Assembly: GCA_028690035.1 (NCBI GenBank)
Contig: JAQVCA010000003.1
Location: 124,001 to 188,000, forward strand
DNA: 64,000 bases
Direction: 5' to 3'
From: Comamonas sp.
Lineage (GTDB): Bacteria > Pseudomonadota > Gammaproteobacteria > Burkholderiales > Burkholderiaceae_C
A model generated the notes under the pieces. The model worked only from the letters and a program-made list of their open reading frames with translations. It made no database searches and was not told where the DNA came from. The position numbers and the translations under genes are program-made. Positions 33,607 through 43,612 of this stretch are shown in pieces. Positions within the stretch are counted from its first letter, which is position 1, and each line of letters begins with the position of its first letter.

Positions 33607-35919
33607 TCAGACTGGGCTGGGCCCAGTACCTGGCACCAAGGCGTCGGGGGCCCGCAGGTCGGTCGCCAAGACCAGGCCGGCGGCCTGCGCGTCTTCTTCG
33701 GCGCGACGTGCCTGGGCCTGGTACAGACGCCAGTAGGCGCCCTGCGCGGCCATGAGCGCGTCGTGCGGGCCGACCTCGACGATTTCGCCACGGTCCATCA
33801 CCACCAGCCGGTCGGCCTTGCGCAGTGTGGACAGGCGGTGCGCAATGGCGATGGTGGTGCGGCCTTGCACCAAGTTGTCCAGGGCTTTCTGGATTTCTTT
33901 TTCGGTCTCGGTATCGACGGCGGACGTGGCCTCGTCCAGGATGAGCAGGCGCGGGTCGATGAGCAGGGCGCGCGCAATGCTGATGCGCTGGCGCTCGCCA
34001 CCCGACAGGCCCTGGCCGCGCTCGCCCACCACCGAGTCGTAGCCGTGCGGCAGGCGCAGGATGAACTCGTGCGCGTGCGCGGCGCGTGCGGCGGCCACGA
34101 TCTCGGCGCGCGTGGCATCGGGCTTGCCGTAGGCGATGTTCTCGGCCACGGTGCCAAAAAACAAAAAGGGCTCTTGCAGCACCAGGCCGATGTTGCGCCG
34201 GTAGTCGGCCACGGCCAGGCGGCGCACGTCGATGCCATCGAGCTGGATGCTGCCCTCGGTGACGTCGTAAAAACGGTTGATCAGGTTGACCAGCGTGCTC
34301 TTGCCCGAGCCGCTGTGGCCGACCAGACCAATCATCTCGCCCGGGCGAATGTGCAGGTTGAGCTGGCGGATCACCTGGCGGCTGCCGTAACGGAAACCTA
34401 CATCCTGCAGCGTGATGGCGCCTTGCACCGGCTGGGGCAGCGCCACGGGGTGGGCGGGCTCAGGCACGGTGCTGACCTGATCGAGCACGTCAAAAATGCG
34501 CTTGGCGCCAGCCGCGGCCTTTTGCGTGATGTTGACGATGCGGCTCATGGAATCGAGCCGCGTATAAAAGCGCCCGATGTAGGCGATAAAGGCGGTGAGC
34601 ACACCCACGGTGATCTGGTGGTCGGACACCAGCCAGATGCCAAAGGCCCAGACGACGAGCAGGCCAATTTCGGTCACCAGCCCCACAGTGGGCGAGAACA
34701 GCGCCCAGACTTTGTTGACGCGGTCGTTGGCCTCCAGGCTGCGCCGGTTGGCGGCGCGAAAGCGCTCGATCTCGCGTGCTTCTTGGGCAAAGGCCTTGAC
34801 CACGCGCACGCCGGGGATGGTGTCGGACAGGACGTTGGTCACCTCGGCCCAGACGCGGCTGATGCGGTCAAAGCCCACGCTCAGACGGCGGCGCACCTGG
34901 TGGATGAGCCAGGCGATGAAGGGCAGCGGCACCAGCGTGACCAGCGCCAGCCAGGGGTTGATGCCCACCAGGATGACGGAGATCATGAGGATCATGATCA
35001 CGTCGGTCACAAAGTCGAGCGCGTGCAGCGACAAGAACATGTTGATGCGGTCGGTGTCGGAGCTGATGCGGCTCATCAGATCGCCCGTGCGCTTGCTGCC
35101 AAAGTATTCGAGCGACTGGTTGAGCATGTGCGCGTAGGTGGTGGTGCGCATGTCGGCACCGATGCGCTCAGAGACCTTGGCCATCACCCAGGTGCGCGCC
35201 CAGCCCAGGCCCCAGGCCAGCAGGGCCGACAGCAGCAGCCCGCCCAGGTACAGCGCCACCAGGCTGGCATCGATGGGCTGGCCGCTTTTCTGGTGCGGGA
35301 TGAGGATGTCGTCCATGATCGGGATGGTCAGGTACGGCGGCACCAGCGTGGCAGCGGTGGACAGCAGCGTCAGCACAAACCCCAGCAGCAGCAGGCCTTG
35401 GTAGGGCTTGGCAAAGCGCCCGATGCGCAGCAGCACCCAGGTCGAGGGCTTGGCCGCGCTCTGGCGCGCGCAAGCCGGGCAATCTTGGGCGTGCGGGGGC
35501 AGGGGCTCGCCGCAATCGGCGCAGGTGGCCGCTTCTTCAGGTTGCAGCGCCTGGGCCGCCGGGCCATGTGCGGCAGCGGCACACTGGGCATTGGCGCGCA
35601 GCAGCAGGCGCAGCATGGTGGGCTGCTGGGCCAGGGTAAAACGCCACCAAGCCAGCCGCTGGTGCGGGTCGTGCAGTTCCAGCGTGCCCACGCCCGCGTG
35701 GTCGTGCAGGCGCAGTTGCAGCGCCTCGTGCAGTGGCCAGCTTTCCCAGGGTGCCCCGGGGGCGGCGCAGCTGAGCAGGCGCCGCTGGGTCAACACCAGC
35801 TGGCCCTGGGCAAAGTGCAAGTGCCGATCCAAGTCAACCGCCGCTTGCGCCAATACGTTTTCTTCGGGTGCCAGCAGCGCCTGCAGGCGGGCTTGATCGT
35901 CTATCTGGGGATGTTGCAT
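33607..35919 (-). CDS. Cyanophycin-associated ABC transporter (fused permease-ATPase with zinc ribbon)
   Basis: This 770-residue half-transporter has an unusual N-terminal ~165 residues: a PH-like beta domain (~10-110) and a CxxC-(10)-CxxC zinc ribbon (C133, C136, C147, C150). A six-helix type 1 exporter domain (~175-470) and an ATPase domain follow. The ATPase has Walker A 'GHSGSGKST', signature 'LSGGERQRISIARA' and Walker B 'LLILDEATSAVD'. It sits beside DUF1854 and divergent to two cyanophycin synthetase genes, a neighbourhood conserved in betaproteobacteria. The substrate is unknown; it may move peptide or amino-acid material related to cyanophycin. ATG 35919 was chosen as the start of the conserved frame. 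Confidence 0.88.
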   Translation of the reverse strand: MQHPQIDDQARLQALLAPEENVLAQAAVDLDRHLHFAQGQLVLTQRRLLSCAAPGAPWESWPLHEALQLRLHDHAGVGTLELHDPHQRLAWWRFTLAQQPTMLRLLLRANAQCAAAAHGPAAQALQPEEAATCADCGEPLPPHAQDCPACARQSAAKPSTWVLLRIGRFAKPYQGLLLLGFVLTLLSTAATLVPPYLTIPIMDDILIPHQKSGQPIDASLVALYLGGLLLSALLAWGLGWARTWVMAKVSERIGADMRTTTYAHMLNQSLEYFGSKRTGDLMSRISSDTDRINMFLSLHALDFVTDVIMILMISVILVGINPWLALVTLVPLPFIAWLIHQVRRRLSVGFDRISRVWAEVTNVLSDTIPGVRVVKAFAQEAREIERFRAANRRSLEANDRVNKVWALFSPTVGLVTEIGLLVVWAFGIWLVSDHQITVGVLTAFIAYIGRFYTRLDSMSRIVNITQKAAAGAKRIFDVLDQVSTVPEPAHPVALPQPVQGAITLQDVGFRYGSRQVIRQLNLHIRPGEMIGLVGHSGSGKSTLVNLINRFYDVTEGSIQLDGIDVRRLAVADYRRNIGLVLQEPFLFFGTVAENIAYGKPDATRAEIVAAARAAHAHEFILRLPHGYDSVVGERGQGLSGGERQRISIARALLIDPRLLILDEATSAVDTETEKEIQKALDNLVQGRTTIAIAHRLSTLRKADRLVVMDRGEIVEVGPHDALMAAQGAYWRLYQAQARRAEEDAQAAGLVLATDLRAPDALVPGTGPSPV

Positions 35920-36026
35920 GGTGATAAAAGAAAACGCTGCCTGCGCGCTTGTGGCGAGGCAGCAGCTCCTGTAACGCAAGAGCGCATATTCTGGCTGACA
36001 CCGCCTTTGCTGAAAGACCTTCGCCC

Positions 36027-38051
36027 ATGGCTCTCACCCAAGCCCCCTCCGTCTTCCCAGACATCCAACTGCTGCGCACCACCTATCTGCGCGGCCCCAG
36101 CATCTGGACCTACCGCCCTGTACTGGAGGTGTGGCTGGATTTAGGCCCCCTGGAGGACCACCCCTCCAACCAGCTGCCCGGCTTTACCGAGCGCCTGACC
36201 GACTGGCTGCCCGGCCTGATCGAGCACCACTGCGGCGTTGGCCATCGCGGTGGTTTTTTGGAGCGCCTGCGCGATGGCACTTGGTGCGGCCATGTGCTGG
36301 AGCACACCATCATCGAGCTGCTGAACCTGGCAGGCATGGCCGCCGAGTTTGGCCAAACACGCAGCACCAGCCAGCGCGGTGTGTACCGCATGGTGTTCCG
36401 CTGCCCTGAGGAATCGGTGGCCCAGGTGGCACTGGCGCAGGGCCATGCGCTGATCATGGCGGCCATCAACGACCGCCCTTTTGATGTGCCAGCCGCCGTG
36501 GCCACAATTGCCAAGGCCATCGAAGAGCGTTACTTGGGCCCCAGCACGGCTTGCATCGTGCACGCGGCCACGCAGCGGCGCATTCCGTTCATTCGCCTCA
36601 ACGATGGCAACCTGGTGCAACTGGGCTATGGCGCGGCGCAGCGGCGCATTTGGAGCACCGAAACCGATATGACCAGCGCCATCGGCCTGGGCATCAGCGA
36701 AGACAAAGACCTGGCCAAGCAGCTCATCAAGGCCTGCGGCATCCCGGTTCCCGACTGGGAGCTGGTCTATAGCGCCGATCAGGCCTGGGAAGAGGCCGAG
36801 TACATGGGCCTGCCCGTAACCATCAAACCCTACACCTCGAACAAAGGCGCCGGCGTGGGCGTGAACCTGCAGGACGAGGCCGCCGTGCGTGCCGCCTATG
36901 CCCAGGCGCGCGCGATCACGCGCCATGTGATGGTAGAGCGCCACATTCCCGGCTACGTACACCGCCTGTTGGTGGTGGGGGGCCAGGTGGTGGCGGCCAC
37001 GCGCGGCCAGTACCCCGGTGGCCAGCACGACCCACGCGCCAAGGTGGTCACCGTGGACTGCACCGCGCAAGTGCACCCTGAAGTGGCCTATATGGCCACC
37101 CTGGCGGCCAAGGTGGTCGGCCTGGACATTGCCGGCGTCGATCTGGTCTGCACCGACATTGGCCAGCCCCTGGATGCCCAAGGCGGCGCCATTCTGGAAG
37201 TCAACGCTGGCCCAGGCTTGCTGATGCACCTGCACCCCACCCAGGGCGTGCCCCAGCCGGTGGGCGAGGCCATCGTGCAGCACCTCTTTCCCGCGGGCGA
37301 TACGGCCCACGCCGACAAGGACGGTCTGGCCGCGCGCATTCCACTGGTGGGTATTGCGGGCACGCGCCACAACGCCTGGATTGCGCGCCTGGTGGGCTGG
37401 CTGCTGCAGCTGTCGGGCAAACGCACGGGCGTGGCCTGCAGCCTGGGCAGCTTTTTGAATGGGCGTCTGACGCAAGCAGGTGACCACACGCGTTGGCAGG
37501 CTGCACACCGCCTGCTGGTCAACCGGCTGGCACAAGCGGCCGTCATCCAGACCACAGCGCGCTCCATCCTAGAAGAAGGCCTGGCCTACGACCGCTGCCA
37601 AGTGGGTGTGGTCACCGACATGGACGGCTGGGAAGCCCTGGCCGACCACGATGTGCGTGCAGCGAACGATATGCGCCGCGTGCTGCGCTGCCAAATCGAT
37701 GTGGTGCTCAGCCAAGGTGCTGGCGTGCTCAACGCCGACGAACCCGCCGTGGCCGAACTGGCCGAACTGTGCGATGGCCAGGTGGTGCTCTACAGCCAGG
37801 ATGCGGCGCACCCCACCGTGGCCGCCCACCGCGCCCAAGGTGGCCGCGCCGTGCTGCTGCAAGGCGATGCGGTGGTGCTGGCCCAGGGCAGCCAAGAACA
37901 GGTGCTGGGCAGCTGCGCCAGCCTGCGCCCGGTACAAGGCCCGCCACCCGACACCCCTGCGCTGCTGGCCGCCGTGGCCACGGCCTGGGCGCTGGACATC
38001 GCGCCCGAGCTGATTGCCGCCGGGGTCAAAACCTTTGATGCCCCCGTCTGA
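36027..38051 (+). CDS. Cyanophycin synthetase-like protein with degenerate Mur-ligase site
   Basis: This 674-residue protein has the CphA domain order: N-terminal domain (~1-160), ATP-grasp (~190-430) and a Mur-ligase-like domain (~435-640). In the last domain the phosphate-binding loop GTNGKT is replaced by 'GTRHNA' (residues 445-450), lacking the lysine, so that site is probably inactive. The C-terminal Mur region is also shorter than in the neighbouring CphA. Beta-proteobacteria often carry such a second synthetase beside cphA. It may add one amino acid only, or act with or regulate the full enzyme. A partial repeat (copy E) and ~113 bp separate it from cphA. Confidence 0.9.
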   Translation: MALTQAPSVFPDIQLLRTTYLRGPSIWTYRPVLEVWLDLGPLEDHPSNQLPGFTERLTDWLPGLIEHHCGVGHRGGFLERLRDGTWCGHVLEHTIIELLNLAGMAAEFGQTRSTSQRGVYRMVFRCPEESVAQVALAQGHALIMAAINDRPFDVPAAVATIAKAIEERYLGPSTACIVHAATQRRIPFIRLNDGNLVQLGYGAAQRRIWSTETDMTSAIGLGISEDKDLAKQLIKACGIPVPDWELVYSADQAWEEAEYMGLPVTIKPYTSNKGAGVGVNLQDEAAVRAAYAQARAITRHVMVERHIPGYVHRLLVVGGQVVAATRGQYPGGQHDPRAKVVTVDCTAQVHPEVAYMATLAAKVVGLDIAGVDLVCTDIGQPLDAQGGAILEVNAGPGLLMHLHPTQGVPQPVGEAIVQHLFPAGDTAHADKDGLAARIPLVGIAGTRHNAWIARLVGWLLQLSGKRTGVACSLGSFLNGRLTQAGDHTRWQAAHRLLVNRLAQAAVIQTTARSILEEGLAYDRCQVGVVTDMDGWEALADHDVRAANDMRRVLRCQIDVVLSQGAGVLNADEPAVAELAELCDGQVVLYSQDAAHPTVAAHRAQGGRAVLLQGDAVVLAQGSQEQVLGSCASLRPVQGPPPDTPALLAAVATAWALDIAPELIAAGVKTFDAPV

Positions 38052-38100
38052 GCGCGACGCCCAGGGGGGCCCAGAGACGGAACCAATAGATAAAAAGCAG

Positions 38101-38151
38101 AGCTGTTAGCGCTTACCCAGCAAGGGTTTGAGCCATATTTCATCTAAAACT
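38101..38151. repeat. Partial 80-bp family element (copy E)
   Basis: Only the left arm (AGCTGTTAGCGCTT, 38101-38114) is well kept; the right arm is degraded. It lies between the two cyanophycin synthetase genes. Confidence 0.5.
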
Positions 38152-38164
38152 TACGAGCTGCCTT

Positions 38165-40753
38165 ATGAACATCACCCGCACGCGCGCCCTGCGTGGCCCC
38201 AATCTGTGGAGCCGCAACACCGCCATGGAATCCATCGTGGTCTGCACTGCGCAGGAATGCGACTTCACCACCATCGCCGGCTTTGAGGAGCGCGTGCGCG
38301 CCCGCTTTCCGGCCATTGGCGGCCTGCAGGCGCAAGGGGTGGACAACCTGCTGTCCATTGCCCATGTGCTGGAGTCGGCCGCACTGGCGCTGCAGGCCCA
38401 GGCGGGTTGCCCGGTCACGTTCAGCCGCACCCATGCCACCGTGGAAGACTGCACCTTTCAAGTGGTGGTGGAGTACAGCGAAGAAGCCGTGGGTCGCCGT
38501 GCCGTGGAGCTGGCCGAGCAGCTGGTGCAAGCCGCGTTGAACGACACGCCCTTCGACATCCAAGCCGCCATCACCGAACTGCGCGAGCTGGACGAAGAAG
38601 AGCGCATGGGGCCATCGACGCAATCCATCGTCGATGCCGCCCTGGCGCGGGGCATTCCCTTCAAGCGCCTGACCAAAGGCAGCCTGGTGCAGCTGGGCTG
38701 GGGCAGCAAGGCACGCAAATTTCAAGCTGCCGAGGTCGATCAGACCAGCTCGGTGGCCGAGGCCATCGCCCAAGACAAAGACCTGACCAAGCGCCTGCTG
38801 CATGCCGCCGGGGTGCCCGTGCCCATGGGCCGCCCCGTCACCGACCTGGACGATGCCTGGGCCGTGGCCCAGGAAGTGGGGCTGGCTGAGGGCTGGCCCG
38901 TGGTGGTCAAGCCCCAGGACGGCAACCAGGGCAAGGGCGTGACGGTGAACATCACCACGCGCACGCAGCTGGAGGCGGCCTACGCCACCGCGCTGGAGTA
39001 CGGCAGCGTGGTCATGGTCGAGCGCTTTTTGCCCGGCTACGACTACCGCCTGCTGGTGGTGGGCAACCAACTGGTGGCTGCGGCCCGCCGCGATCCGCCC
39101 CAGGTGCTGGGCGATGGCCAACACACCGTGCGCGAGCTGGTGGACGCCATCAACCAAGACCCGCGCCGCGGCAGTGGCCATGGCACGGCGCTGACCAAAA
39201 TCCGCCTGGACGACATTGCCCTGGCGCGCCTGGCCAGCGCGGGGCTGACACCAGACAGCATCCCCGCCCAGGGCCAGCGCGTGGTGCTGCGCAACAACGC
39301 CAACCTGTCCACCGGCGGCAGCGCCACCGATGTCACCGACGACGTGCACCCCGCCATTGCCGCGCGCGCCATTGAGGCCGCCGCCAGCGTGGGCCTGCAC
39401 ATCTGCGGCGTGGACGTGATTGCCGAGTCCATGCTCAAGCCCCTGGAGGCCCAGGGCGGTGGCATCGTCGAAGTGAACGCCGCACCCGGCCTGCGCATGC
39501 ACCTGGCGCCCTCGTTTGGCAAGCCGCGCAACGTCGGCCAGCACATGATCGATTTGCTCTTTGCCCCCGGCGACGATGGCCGCATCCCGGTGATTGCCGT
39601 CACCGGCACCAACGGCAAAACCACCACCACCCGCCTGGCCGCGCACCTGCTGCACAGCCACGGCCTGCGCGTGGGCATGACCAATACCGATGGCGTGTAC
39701 GTCAATGGCCGCCAGATCGACAGCGGCGACTGCTCGGGCCCACGCAGTGCGCGCAATGTGCTGGCCCACCCCGAGGTGGATGCCGCCGTGCTCGAATGCG
39801 CACGCGGCGGCATCCTGCGCGAAGGGCTGGGGTTTGACCGCTGCCAGGTGGCCGTGGTCACCAACGTGGGCGAAGGCGACCACCTGGGCCTGAACTACAT
39901 CACCACCGTGGAAGACGTGATGGTGCTCAAGCGCGTCATCGTGCAAAACGTGGCCGCCAGCGGCTACGCCGTGCTCAACGCTCTGGACCCGCACGTCGTG
40001 CCCATGGCACGCATGTGTACCGGGCAGGTGATCTTTTTTGGTGCCGACCGCCACCACCCCGTCATGGCCACGCACCGCGCCCAAGGCCAGCGCGTGATTT
40101 ACGTGGCCGATGGCCACATCGTCGCCGCCGAGGGCGCCTTCAAAGAGCGCATTGCACTGGCCGACATTCCCTTGACGCGCAATGGCAGCATCGGCTTTCA
40201 GGTGGACAACGCCATGGCAGCCATTGGCGCTGCCTGGGCAGCCGACATTCCCTGGGAGGCCATCCGCCGTGGGCTGGCCAGCTTTCACAACGACAGCGCG
40301 AATGCGCCCGGGCGCTTCAACCTGTTTGACTACCGGGGCGCCACCGTCATTGCCGACTACGGCCACAACCCGGACGCCATCCGCGCCCTGGTGCAGGCGG
40401 TGGATGCCATGCCTGCACACAAGCGCAGCGTGGTCATCAGCGGCGCGGGCGACCGGCGTGACCAGGACATCATCGAGCAGACGCGCATCCTGGGCGCGGC
40501 TTTCGACGACGTGATCCTTTACCAAGACGCCTGCCAGCGTGGCCGTGCCGATGGCGAGGTGCTCGCCCTGCTGCGCCAGGGGCTGGAAGGCGCACCGCGC
40601 ACCCGCTACAGCACCGAAATCTACGGCGAATTTTTGGCCATAGACCATGCCCTGGAGCGCCTGCAGCCCGGCGACCTGTGCCTGGTACTGGTCGATCAGG
40701 TGGAAGAAGCCCTGGCCCACCTGCGCCAGCGCACACAATCGCAATCTGCTTAA
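38165..40753 (+). CDS. cphA: Cyanophycin synthetase
   Basis: This 862-residue enzyme polymerises aspartate and arginine into cyanophycin (multi-L-arginyl-poly-L-aspartate) without ribosomes. The ATP-grasp domain, which adds Asp, shows 'PVVVKPQDGNQGKGVTVNI' (~250-270) and 'VEVNAAPGLRMHL'. The Mur-ligase domain, which adds Arg, has an intact P-loop 'GTNGKTT' (481-487), 'NTDGVYV' and 'VTNVGEGDHLG'. Length fits CphA1 (860-900). The product is a nitrogen and carbon store deposited as granules. No cyanophycinase gene is in the window. Confidence 0.97.
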   Translation: MNITRTRALRGPNLWSRNTAMESIVVCTAQECDFTTIAGFEERVRARFPAIGGLQAQGVDNLLSIAHVLESAALALQAQAGCPVTFSRTHATVEDCTFQVVVEYSEEAVGRRAVELAEQLVQAALNDTPFDIQAAITELRELDEEERMGPSTQSIVDAALARGIPFKRLTKGSLVQLGWGSKARKFQAAEVDQTSSVAEAIAQDKDLTKRLLHAAGVPVPMGRPVTDLDDAWAVAQEVGLAEGWPVVVKPQDGNQGKGVTVNITTRTQLEAAYATALEYGSVVMVERFLPGYDYRLLVVGNQLVAAARRDPPQVLGDGQHTVRELVDAINQDPRRGSGHGTALTKIRLDDIALARLASAGLTPDSIPAQGQRVVLRNNANLSTGGSATDVTDDVHPAIAARAIEAAASVGLHICGVDVIAESMLKPLEAQGGGIVEVNAAPGLRMHLAPSFGKPRNVGQHMIDLLFAPGDDGRIPVIAVTGTNGKTTTTRLAAHLLHSHGLRVGMTNTDGVYVNGRQIDSGDCSGPRSARNVLAHPEVDAAVLECARGGILREGLGFDRCQVAVVTNVGEGDHLGLNYITTVEDVMVLKRVIVQNVAASGYAVLNALDPHVVPMARMCTGQVIFFGADRHHPVMATHRAQGQRVIYVADGHIVAAEGAFKERIALADIPLTRNGSIGFQVDNAMAAIGAAWAADIPWEAIRRGLASFHNDSANAPGRFNLFDYRGATVIADYGHNPDAIRALVQAVDAMPAHKRSVVISGAGDRRDQDIIEQTRILGAAFDDVILYQDACQRGRADGEVLALLRQGLEGAPRTRYSTEIYGEFLAIDHALERLQPGDLCLVLVDQVEEALAHLRQRTQSQSA

Positions 40754-40757
40754 AAAA

Positions 40758-40796
40758 ATAGCTGCCAACGCTTGCTGGTATTGCGTTGGCAGCCTA
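40758..40796. terminator. Bidirectional terminator, short variant of the repeat family (copy F)
   Basis: GCTGCCAACGC (40761-40771) pairs perfectly with GCGTTGGCAGC (40783-40793), flanked by A7 and TATTT. The outer ATAGCTG/CAGCCTAT resembles the 80-bp family ends. It separates convergent cphA and nnrS. Confidence 0.8.
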
Positions 40797-40813
40797 TTTG
40801 ATACTGAATTGAT

Positions 40814-42019
40814 TCAGCCGTCCTTGCCATCCAGACGTGTGCGCAGCAGCCACGGGGTGTACACCACCAGGTAGAGCACAAACGCCAGCGCCCACAGCGT
40901 GGCGGAAATTTCCAACATGCGCACATACCACTCAGGCTGCACGGCAGGCACCACAGCGCGCAGCACGGCAGCCGACAGCACCAGCACGTAGGCCCCAACC
41001 TCTGGGGCCGAAGCCACCAGCGTGCGCCCGGTGTGGCCGCGCGCCGTGCGCGTCACCATGCCGATGATCAGGCCGCCCACCACCCCCACGGCCAAGGCGT
41101 GGATGGCCAGCGATTCGCCTACCCACCCCCATTGGGCCAGCGCCAACATGGCCAAGCCCAGCGGCAGCCAGGCATAGGACAGGTGCAACACCCACAAAAT
41201 GGGGCGCTTGAGCGTGACCCACGGGCTCCAGCGGTACAGGCGCAGTGCATGCATCAGCGCAGCCGCAGCACTTGCCAGCGCCACCACGGCAGCGGGGGCG
41301 GCACCTACCCACAGGATCAGGGCCACTGCCGTGATGGCCAGCAGACTCCATTCAAAACGTCCAGAGCTCTGGATCACCAGGCCCGGGGTGACATTTTTGG
41401 TGAACATGGGCACCACGCGCCCGGTAATCACCGTCACCACCAGCAAGATCAAGGCCAGCTGCGCATGCAGCATCTGCATGGGATCGACGGCCAGCAGCTG
41501 CAGCACCCCCAGGTGAAACAGCAGGTTGGCGATAGCCATCAGCAGCAGCAGCCCGACAAGGGGCATGTTGCGTCGATTGCCGGCCTGCACCAACACGCGC
41601 AACAGCAACAGCGCCACCACGGGCAGCAGCAACAGATCCAGCACGGCAAACACCACGTAAGGCGCCCACAGCGCTGCCACACGCGCGGCCAGCCACAGCA
41701 GCGCCAGCGCTCCCAATAGCGGGCCCCGGGCCGTCATCGCCCCCGTCCAGGCACGTACGGCCGTGAGCAAAAAACCGATCACCACACCTGCGGCAAAGCC
41801 GAACAGCATCTCATGCCCATGCCACAGCAGGGCGGACAACGGTCTGTTCCAGGGTAAATAGCCTAAAAAAGCGGCTACCCACACCGGCACCGCCAAGCAG
41901 GCAAACGCCGCAGTCAGCAGATAGAAAGGCCGAAAACCCAACCTCAGCACGGGCCATCCAGACAGGGGGGTGGGCACCTGTGAGGGCAAGGGCGGGTGGG
42001 GTGTAGGTGCAGAGGACAT
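40814..42019 (-). CDS. nnrS: NnrS family membrane protein
   Basis: This 401-residue integral membrane protein has about twelve hydrophobic segments through its length. 'LRLGFRPFYLLTAAFACLAVPVWV', 'LWHGHEMLFGFAAGVVIGFLLTAVRAWTG' and 'VITGRVVPMFTKNVTPG' are the conserved NnrS blocks; the histidines in 'WHGHEM' are candidate heme/metal ligands. NnrS proteins protect against nitric-oxide stress and are often under FNR/NNR-type control. It starts 10 bp after the aldehyde dehydrogenase gene and is probably co-transcribed with it. No denitrification gene is adjacent. Confidence 0.92.
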   Translation of the reverse strand: MSSAPTPHPPLPSQVPTPLSGWPVLRLGFRPFYLLTAAFACLAVPVWVAAFLGYLPWNRPLSALLWHGHEMLFGFAAGVVIGFLLTAVRAWTGAMTARGPLLGALALLWLAARVAALWAPYVVFAVLDLLLLPVVALLLLRVLVQAGNRRNMPLVGLLLLMAIANLLFHLGVLQLLAVDPMQMLHAQLALILLVVTVITGRVVPMFTKNVTPGLVIQSSGRFEWSLLAITAVALILWVGAAPAAVVALASAAAALMHALRLYRWSPWVTLKRPILWVLHLSYAWLPLGLAMLALAQWGWVGESLAIHALAVGVVGGLIIGMVTRTARGHTGRTLVASAPEVGAYVLVLSAAVLRAVVPAVQPEWYVRMLEISATLWALAFVLYLVVYTPWLLRTRLDGKDG

Positions 42020-42029
42020 ATCCTCACCC

Positions 42030-43487
42030 TCACACCATGGCGGTCGATACCACCTTGGGCGTCAGATAGGGCTGCAGCGCCTCTGGCCCGCCCTCGGAGC
42101 CATAGCCCGAGTCCTTGGTGCCACCAAAGGGCAGCTCCGCCGAAGTCAGTGCCGCCTGGTTGATCCAGAGCATGCCGGTTTCCACGCGCTGGCCCAGCAG
42201 GTGCGCGGTGTGCATGGAGCGGGTGAAAGCGTATGCTGCCAGGCCATAGGGCAGGCGGTTGGCCTCGGCGATGGCCTCGTCCAGCTGGTCAAAGCCGCGC
42301 ACCACGGCCAGCGGGCCAAAGGGCTCGGTGTTGCACACCGCTGCCTGCTGGGGGGCATCCACCAGCAGCGTCGGGGCAAAGAAATTGCCCGGCCCGGCCA
42401 GCGCCCGACCGCCGACAGGCACCTGGGCACCATGTGCCTGGGCATCGGCCACCAGTTGCTGCATGGCGGCCACGCGGCGCGCGTGCGCCAGCGGGCCCAT
42501 CTGCACGTCGGCCTCCAGGCCATTGCCCACTTTGGCGTCGGCAAAGTACGCTGCCAGCTGCTCGACCAGGGGCGCCTGCACGCTGCGGTGTACCAAAAAG
42601 CGCGTGGGCGAGATGCACACCTGACCGGCGTTGCGCAGCTTGGCTGGGCCGATGGCTTTGAGCACCAGCGCCAGATCAGCATCCTCGGCCACGATCACCG
42701 GCGCATGGCCACCCAGCTCCATGGTGCAGCGTTTCATGTGCTGCCCGGCCAGCGCCGCCAGCTGCTTGCCCACAGCGGTCGAGCCGGTGAAGGTGATCTT
42801 GCGGATCGCCGGATGGGCAATCAGGTACTGCGAAATCTGCGCTGGATTCCCATACACCAACCCCACCACACCGGGCGGAATACCGGCATCGACAAAGCAG
42901 CGCAGCAATTCAGCGGGAGAGGCAGGCGTGTCCTCGGGCGCCTTGCACAAGAACGAGCAGCCCGCCGCCAGCGCCGCACCCAGCTTGCGCACGATCTGGT
43001 TGATCGGAAAGTTCCATGGCGTGAACGCCGCCACCGGGCCGACGGGCTCTTGCAGCACCAGCTGCTGCACATCGCCACGGCGGCAAGGCACCAGGCGGCC
43101 ATACAGGCGCAGGCCCTCATCGGCAAACCATTCGATGATGTCGGCCCCGGCGCGCACCTCGACCAGCGCCTCGGGCAAGGGCTTGCCCTGCTCCAACGTC
43201 ATCAAGGTGGCGATGGTGTCGGCGCGTTCGCGCAGCAGGCCAGCAGCGCGGCGCAGGATGGCCTGGCGCTCGTGCGCGCTCATCCAGCGCCACACGGTAA
43301 AGCCGCGCTGCGCGGCGGCCACCGCGCGTTGCAGATCGGTCTCGTCGGCGCAGGCCACATGGCCCAGCACCTGGGCGGTGGCCGGGTTGGTCACCTCCAG
43401 CGTGGCACCACTGGCGGCGTCCTGCCATGCGCCATCGATCAGCAATTGAACAAAGGGATAGGTCGGCTGCGTGTCCGCCATGGGCAA
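42030..43487 (-). CDS. NAD(P)-dependent aldehyde dehydrogenase, succinate-semialdehyde type
   Basis: This 485-residue ALDH superfamily enzyme resembles the succinate-semialdehyde/glutarate-semialdehyde group. The catalytic glutamate is in '[11 protein letters not shown]', the catalytic cysteine in '[11 protein letters not shown]', and the cofactor site in '[11 protein letters not shown]' and '[12 protein letters not shown]'. The substrate cannot be fixed from sequence; neighbours do not include a GABA transaminase. It starts just after a divergent promoter region shared with the FTR1 gene and leads into nnrS. Confidence 0.88.
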   Translation of the reverse strand: MPMADTQPTYPFVQLLIDGAWQDAASGATLEVTNPATAQVLGHVACADETDLQRAVAAAQRGFTVWRWMSAHERQAILRRAAGLLRERADTIATLMTLEQGKPLPEALVEVRAGADIIEWFADEGLRLYGRLVPCRRGDVQQLVLQEPVGPVAAFTPWNFPINQIVRKLGAALAAGCSFLCKAPEDTPASPAELLRCFVDAGIPPGVVGLVYGNPAQISQYLIAHPAIRKITFTGSTAVGKQLAALAGQHMKRCTMELGGHAPVIVAEDADLALVLKAIGPAKLRNAGQVCISPTRFLVHRSVQAPLVEQLAAYFADAKVGNGLEADVQMGPLAHARRVAAMQQLVADAQAHGAQVPVGGRALAGPGNFFAPTLLVDAPQQAAVCNTEPFGPLAVVRGFDQLDEAIAEANRLPYGLAAYAFTRSMHTAHLLGQRVETGMLWINQAALTSAELPFGGTKDSGYGSEGGPEALQPYLTPKVVSTAMV

Positions 43488-43574
43488 TCTCCTGCTGTGG
43501 TCCGCAAAACGTCAAAAGACCCATTCTAGAGAGGATGTCGGCACCATCGGCGCATACCGATATACAAAACGCTA

Positions 43575-43593
43575 GAATATAAGAATCATTCTC
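43575..43593 (+). promoter_or_regulatory. Fur box of the iron permease gene
   Basis: GAATATAAGAATCATTCTC matches the 19-bp Fur consensus GATAATGATAATCATTATC at about 14 positions, including the AATCATT core. It lies 20 bp before the FTR1 ATG, in the right place to block transcription when iron is plentiful. Confidence 0.75.
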
Positions 43594-43612
43594 ATTTAAA
43601 ACCTCTCCTCTT

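Noticed and set aside
33763-36144. A 793-codon open frame on the plus strand opposite the ABC transporter
   Set aside because: It is antisense to a protein with complete ABC motifs, and its translation is low-complexity His/Gln/Gly-rich, as expected for a shadow frame in GC-rich DNA.
40758-40796. Separate small RNA gene between cphA and nnrS
   Set aside because: The hairpin with A/T flanks is fully explained as a bidirectional terminator; no promoter is evident.
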